Shown: positions 6,635 to 9,890 of the stretch, one piece after another | How the letters are laid out: the number at the start of each line of letters is the position of its first letter | Numbering within the stretch: the first letter of the stretch is position 1 | From: JAUSPI01 sp964650385 | GTDB taxonomy: Bacteria; Desulfobacterota; Syntrophia; Syntrophales; JADFWA01 | Assembly: GCA_964650385.1 (NCBI GenBank) | Contig: CAZYTP010000090.1 | Location: 1-9,890 of the forward strand | Length of the DNA stretch: 9,890 bases | Reading direction: 5' to 3' | The notes under the pieces: generated by a model | The model's input: only the letters and a program-made list of their open reading frames with translations | Told to the model about the DNA's origin: nothing | Database searches by the model: none | Position numbers and translations under genes: made by a program

Positions 6635-7543
6635 TTAAGCAGGAACCAGCAGGGTAGGAAACTCTGACTCCTCGGCTAACTCTTGCGGGACACTCCCGAG
6701 CCATCTCTCTTTCCAATGTCCTTTGCCCGTTGTCCCGGCAACTATCATACTTGCCCCTCGTTCATACGCCGCTCTATTGATCTGTTCGGCAATATTGCCT
6801 ACATATAAATGGGCTTCGGCATCTATTCCGTCGGCATGAAAAATTTCACAGGTCTCATCCAGCCTTTGCCTGGTTTCCTTGCGGACTTTTTGTACGCCCA
6901 TTGCCGAAGAGCCTTTAAAGCTCTTTTCGCTGGCGACATGAACTACCTCTATATGTTTAATAGCATTCTTCAAATTGATTAGGATTTCGACCGCTCTTTC
7001 GCTGGCGGGAGACCAGTCCGTTGCCAGAAGCGGTTTTTCGAAAGGTTTATCATTTACCTTCCCGGAAGGCAACATATATTTATGTACAAATACAGGCTTG
7101 GATGTCCTTCGGAGGATCTCTATGATTTCTGAACCGGCATAAAGCTCTTCTATCTTACCTTTCTTATGGTAGCCTGTAACGATGAGATCAACATCTTCCT
7201 CTTGAGCAGCGGCAATGACTTTGGGGACGAGCTCGCCCACAAGTATATAAGCTCCAACCTCCATCCCCTGTTCAAAAAGACTTTCTGCCCAGTCGATGAA
7301 ACGCACATTGGCTATTTCCTTCAATTTTACTTCTTCGTCTTTGAGATAGCCCTTGCCACGCCGCATGGCCACCTTACTTCTCTCTACCACGTGGATAAAA
7401 ACTACATGATTAAGCCCTGTTTTTCTAAGATCCATCAACGATTGCAGGGCATCAAACCACAATTCTTCAAACTGTGTAACAAACAGAAGCTTTTTGGTTC
7501 CCACGTTTTTCTTCACAACCTCTTGCAATATTTCCAAATTCAA
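6635..7543 (-). CDS. Tandem universal stress protein (one intact ATP loop)
   Basis: This 302-residue protein has two Usp domains: about 17-157 (KKLLFVT, DLIVTGYHKKG, KPVFVHKY) and about 168-302 (KPLLATDWS, SMIVAGTTGKG, FPTLLVPA). The second domain has a complete G-2X-G-9X-G-S motif (Gly270, Gly273, Gly283, Ser284), so it probably binds ATP. In the first domain the middle Gly is replaced by Lys127, while Gly124, Gly137 and Ser138 remain. The start is uncertain: the frame opens at TTG 7543, with no clear ribosome binding site and no ATG before Met36, which lies inside the first domain. The upstream receiver stop is only 8 bases away, suggesting translational coupling. A Usp pair with unequal ATP loops may act as partners, one binding nucleotide and one not. 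Confidence 0.87.
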   Translation of the reverse strand: MNLEILQEVVKKNVGTKKLLFVTQFEELWFDALQSLMDLRKTGLNHVVFIHVVERSKVAMRRGKGYLKDEEVKLKEIANVRFIDWAESLFEQGMEVGAYILVGELVPKVIAAAQEEDVDLIVTGYHKKGKIEELYAGSEIIEILRRTSKPVFVHKYMLPSGKVNDKPFEKPLLATDWSPASERAVEILINLKNAIKHIEVVHVASEKSFKGSSAMGVQKVRKETRQRLDETCEIFHADGIDAEAHLYVGNIAEQINRAAYERGASMIVAGTTGKGHWKERWLGSVPQELAEESEFPTLLVPA

Positions 7544-7551
7544 GTCGAGTA

Positions 7552-7944
7552 TCAGGCTATAAATTTCTTTATCATCTCTGCCAGTTCTTCAGGTTCAACC
7601 GGTTTTTCCATGTATGCTTCAGGTTCCGGCACAGTCTGGTTGCCAAATGCAGTCAAGGCCTCTTGGGAACGGAGGAATGTCCTCTTGGCTATTCCGGATA
7701 GAATAATGACAGGAATTTTCTTGAGAGATTCATCACTTTTTAATTCCCGGTACATCTTGATGCCACTCTGCTTGGGCATCAAGATGTCCAGGAGAATCAG
7801 ATCTGGATTTTCCTGGACGGTTTTAGCCATGCCCATCTCACCGTTTTTAGCTATTATGGAAGTAAACCCATTTTCTTCTAAAACAGTTACTACAAAAGCT
7901 ACTATATCAGGATCGTCATCCACAACAAGTACCCTTTTTCCCAT
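7552..7944 (-). CDS. Single-domain response regulator (CheY-like receiver)
   Basis: This 130-residue protein is a stand-alone receiver domain. The acidic pocket is Asp9 and Asp10 (VVDDD), the phosphoacceptor is Asp53 (LLDILMP), Ser83 fills the usual Thr/Ser position (ILSG) and Lys114 is in YMEKPVEPEE. All key residues are present, so it should accept phosphate. No output domain follows. Between the LSG block and the Lys it carries a longer segment than CheY (about 30 residues, with FLRSQEALTAFGN and VPEPEAY). The ATG at 7944 has a strong GGAGGA about 7 bases upstream. It lies 72 bases downstream of the kinase gene and just before the first Usp gene. The likely phosphodonor is the neighbouring kinase, and the target is unknown. 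Confidence 0.93.
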   Translation of the reverse strand: MGKRVLVVDDDPDIVAFVVTVLEENGFTSIIAKNGEMGMAKTVQENPDLILLDILMPKQSGIKMYRELKSDESLKKIPVIILSGIAKRTFLRSQEALTAFGNQTVPEPEAYMEKPVEPEELAEMIKKFIA

Positions 7945-7961
7945 AATAGATCCTCCGTGAA

Positions 7962-7988
7962 ACAGTTATGACTTCTCCTACAGTTATG
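7962..7988. repeat. Direct repeat of ACAGTTATG ahead of the receiver gene
   Basis: Two identical 9-base copies of ACAGTTATG (plus strand) lie at 7962-7970 and 7980-7988, an 18-base period, in the 72-base gap between the kinase and the CheY-like gene. The first copy ends close to the receiver gene's ribosome binding site. They could be protein half-sites for internal regulation of the operon, or chance. Confidence 0.4.
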
Positions 7989-8016
7989 TCTGTTTTATGA
8001 GTGAGATGTCACGACT

Positions 8017-9534
8017 TTAGTGAATTGTCTTACTGTATGGTAACTGTATAACAAAGGTGGAACCCTTCCCCGACTTGGAAGTAACGTTTATCCTACCACC
8101 ATGTTCTTCTACCAGCTTCCGTGTAACTAATAGGCCGAGACCTGTCCCCTTGCCACCTTTAGTGCTAAAAAAAGAAGTGAAAAGATTTTTTTTAATCTCT
8201 TCACTCATGCCGCATCCGTTATCAGTGACCTCGAATCTAATCACTTCATTATTTTCGAGGACGGTTTTAACTCGAACTTGCCATTTCTTGGTTTCGTCTG
8301 CATCAAAAATACAGGCATCAATAGCATTAGAAACTAAGTTGAGTAATGTGCGATGAACTGTATCTGCATCTAAAGATACTTTGCCAATGGACGCATCAAA
8401 ATCCCTCGCAATTTTAATGTCATGTTCTTCTGCGTTTGTTTCCATGAGCATACACACATCCTCGGCGATTTCGTTGGGAAGACAAACTTTATATTCAGGG
8501 TCACGTTCCTTGGAATAGGTAAGTAAGTTTAGAACCAGCTCAGATACCCTTCCAACATTCCGCTCCACCATTTTCCAGCCCGCTCTTACCTTATTTGTAT
8601 CGTCTTTGTCAAGACCAATTTTTACCACATAAGCGCCACCCTTAAGTCCGCTAAGGATATTTTTGATATAGTGAGCTAAGCCGGCTACGGTCTGACCGAT
8701 AGCGGCCAGCCTTTCTGATTCGATCAAATTCCGCTCCAGACGTTTAATCTCCGTAAGATCCTGGAAAAAACCGACACTACCTATAGGCTCATCCTTTTCG
8801 TAAAGAATAGATCCTGAAAATCTTGTCGGCACCTTCTGGTCATTCTTTGATGAAATTATGATTTCTTTCCAATCAGATTCTTTAAAAATTTTTTTATGTT
8901 CCATCGCCTGTTTGAAATATTCTCCTATTTCCGGCGGACAGACATCATTAATGACCATCTTTCTAACAACTTCAATCTTGGAATAGCCGAACATTTTCTG
9001 TGCCCCTGGATTAAAAATTACAATTTCTCCTCCTTCATCCGTCGCTACTATTCCATCATTAGAACTGGTGATTAGTTTATCCAGAAATTCTGATTTTCTT
9101 CTTACTTCCTCAGTGGCAATCCAGACCATACTTTCCAGATCTTCAGTATATTCCCTGAGTTTCCGCTTCATGAGCAATTTTTCTTTAGCTCTTTCAAGAG
9201 CTATTGCCATAACCTCATCCCTGACAGGTTTATTGACAAAATCAGAGGCACCGTACTGAAGAGCTTCTATTGCCGAACCCATATCTCCATGGCCGGTAAT
9301 GATGATTACTTCCGTATCAGGATTGAGCTCTTTCACTGTCTTTAAGACCTCAAGGCCGTCCATGCCGGGCATCTTTATATCTGTAAGAACTATATCGGGA
9401 GATTCACGCTGGAATACTTCTATCCCCTCCTTACCGCTGTGTGCAGTAACTACATCATAACCGTCGCTCTTCAACGAAATGGAAAGAACCCTGACAATTG
9501 CTTTTTCATCATCTATGAGTAGAAGTTTGGACAT
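8017..9534 (-). CDS. REC-PAS sensor histidine kinase
   Basis: This 505-residue protein has no membrane segment and should be cytosolic. Its domains run in order. A receiver spans about 1-118 (Asp8/Asp9, phosphoacceptor Asp52 in LTDIKMPGMDG, Thr80, Lys102). A charged coiled-coil linker spans about 118-155. A PAS domain spans about 150-268 (SSNDGIVATDEGGEIVIFNP, FGYSKIE). A dimerisation and phosphoacceptor region lies around 275-345, with His288 in LAHYIKN. A HATPase_c domain spans about 390-500 (N-box NLVSNAIDA, G1 DNGCGM, F-box FTSFFSTKG, G2 KGTGLGL). The residue after the catalytic His is Tyr rather than the usual Glu. The ATG at 9534 has AAAGG upstream. It is the first gene of the operon, and its phosphate probably passes to the downstream CheY-like protein. 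The ligand sensed by the PAS domain cannot be told from sequence. Confidence 0.93.
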   Translation of the reverse strand: MSKLLLIDDEKAIVRVLSISLKSDGYDVVTAHSGKEGIEVFQRESPDIVLTDIKMPGMDGLEVLKTVKELNPDTEVIIITGHGDMGSAIEALQYGASDFVNKPVRDEVMAIALERAKEKLLMKRKLREYTEDLESMVWIATEEVRRKSEFLDKLITSSNDGIVATDEGGEIVIFNPGAQKMFGYSKIEVVRKMVINDVCPPEIGEYFKQAMEHKKIFKESDWKEIIISSKNDQKVPTRFSGSILYEKDEPIGSVGFFQDLTEIKRLERNLIESERLAAIGQTVAGLAHYIKNILSGLKGGAYVVKIGLDKDDTNKVRAGWKMVERNVGRVSELVLNLLTYSKERDPEYKVCLPNEIAEDVCMLMETNAEEHDIKIARDFDASIGKVSLDADTVHRTLLNLVSNAIDACIFDADETKKWQVRVKTVLENNEVIRFEVTDNGCGMSEEIKKNLFTSFFSTKGGKGTGLGLLVTRKLVEEHGGRINVTSKSGKGSTFVIQLPYSKTIH

Positions 9535-9566
9535 TTTAACTACCTTTATTTTTCAATGACACCTTA

Positions 9567-9605
9567 ATGATACTGTCTCTGTTATCGCAGGATGTACCGT
9601 ATCAT
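9567..9605 (-). promoter_or_regulatory. Leader hairpin upstream of the kinase gene
   Basis: Arms 9567-9576 and 9596-9605 are complementary at nine of ten positions (perfect outer ATGATAC / GTATCAT, then one mismatch, then two more pairs), with a 19-base loop. If transcription starts at the promoter proposed near 9640, this hairpin lies in the leader RNA, ending about 30 bases before the start codon. There is no T-run, so it is not a typical terminator. An RNA stability or translation-control element, or a DNA operator, are alternatives. Confidence 0.35.
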
Positions 9606-9646
9606 GACCATCTTCAATGAAATAGTCTTATTAAACTTTTTAGGGC

Positions 9647-9675
9647 ATAATTCCCTACTTTATAATTTTTGTCAA
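9647..9675 (-). promoter_or_regulatory. Sigma70-like promoter of the kinase-Usp-antiporter operon
   Basis: On the minus strand a perfect -35 box TTGACA (9670-9675) is followed by a 17-base spacer and a -10-like AATTAT (9647-9652; four of six consensus positions). Transcription would start near 9640 and give a leader of about 105 bases before the kinase ATG. The -10 box lies inside a small palindrome, TAGGG (9641-9645) and CCCTA (9653-9657), which could serve as an operator. This is the best promoter seen for the operon. Confidence 0.5.
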
Positions 9676-9706
9676 GGAGCATCTACGATTCCAAGGTCCG
9701 AAATTG

Positions 9707-9753
9707 TCATAAATAGAGACGTTTACATAACCTGCAAATATCTCTATTTATCA
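9707..9753. repeat. Large imperfect palindrome upstream of the operon promoter
   Basis: Two 21-base arms (9707-9727 and 9733-9753) are inverted copies matching at 17 of 21 positions, separated by 5 bases. The core ATAAATAGAGA / TCTCTATTTAT is perfect over 11 bases. It lies about 31 bases upstream of the -35 box. The AT-rich symmetric structure suits a dimeric activator or repressor site, and the position fits an activator. It lacks the GC stem and T-run of a terminator, although it could end a transcript from the right. Confidence 0.5.
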
Positions 9754-9890
9754 TAATGGATTAATGAATAAAAATTAGATCATTCGAAAACAGGTTAATT
9801 GTAAGGCATGAACCGGTGAAATCATTAGAAGCCATATCCCTAAATCCGATATTAAGGTTTGAATTAGCGGGAAAATGATTGAAAAAACCT

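Larger units (their letters stand above)
9535..9890. other. Intergenic region without a supported gene
   Basis: These 356 AT-rich bases lie between the kinase start and the window edge. They hold the leader hairpin, the sigma70-like promoter and the large palindrome listed separately. Bases 9754-9890 contain no supported gene: only a 20-codon run from a GTG and an ATG at 9875 that opens a frame running off the edge for five codons. Neither can be judged. Confidence 0.6.

Noticed and set aside
7166..7960. Long open frame on the + strand (264 codons)
   Set aside because: It lies opposite the receiver and Usp genes, both with full family motifs on the minus strand. Its translation shows no recognisable domain and has the serine- and phenylalanine-rich look of an antisense frame.
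7945..8016. Internal promoter between the kinase and receiver genes (GTGACA with a CATAAC box 18 bases on)
   Set aside because: Both boxes deviate from consensus and the spacing is not optimal; in AT-rich DNA such matches are expected by chance.
9875..9890. ATG opening a frame that runs off the right edge on the + strand
   Set aside because: Only five codons are visible and the upstream sequence has no strong ribosome binding site; this is insufficient to call a partial gene.

Overview
The window looks like the chromosome of a Gram-negative, probably anaerobic bacterium, most plausibly from the Desulfobacterota (former Deltaproteobacteria). This is inferred from the protein types: a methionine-salvage isomerase, an Mbh/Mrp-type cation antiporter with a split MrpA C-terminus, double-domain universal stress proteins, and a REC-PAS-histidine kinase with a Tyr-containing H-box. 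No rRNA or other taxonomic marker is present, so the placement is tentative.

Layout. Bases 1-328 hold a decayed remnant of a DUF4143-type AAA ATPase on the + strand. It is interrupted by a stop codon, and its last stop overlaps the start of mtnA (325-1371, +). mtnA converges with a long block of minus-strand genes and is separated from it by 64 bases. Everything from 1436 to 9534 lies on the minus strand and reads leftward: REC-PAS-histidine kinase (9534-8017), single-domain CheY-like receiver (7944-7552), two tandem-domain universal stress proteins (7543-6635 and 6593-5802), then eight membrane subunits of a cation/proton antiporter module. In transcription order these are MrpE, MrpB, MrpF, MrpG, MbhD-like, MbhE-like, MrpC and MrpD. 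Gaps are short (largest 82 bases), and three adjacent pairs overlap by 4 bases, so the twelve genes probably form one operon of about 8.1 kb.

How the genes fit together. The eight membrane proteins match the sodium-translocating half of the Pyrococcus Mbh complex (MbhA-H) without any hydrogenase subunit. The large NuoL-like N-terminal domain of MrpA is absent, so MrpD is the only large antiporter-like subunit encoded here. The two soluble regulators carry receiver and kinase domains but no DNA-binding or enzymatic output domain, and two Usp proteins sit between them and the antiporter. A reasonable inference is a signalling and stress cassette that senses energy or ion status and acts on the antiporter or its expression.

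The 356 bases upstream of the kinase (9535-9890) contain no convincing gene. They do contain a good sigma70-like promoter facing the operon, a large imperfect palindrome upstream of it and a leader hairpin downstream of it. No tRNA, rRNA, CRISPR array, insertion sequence or origin was seen.
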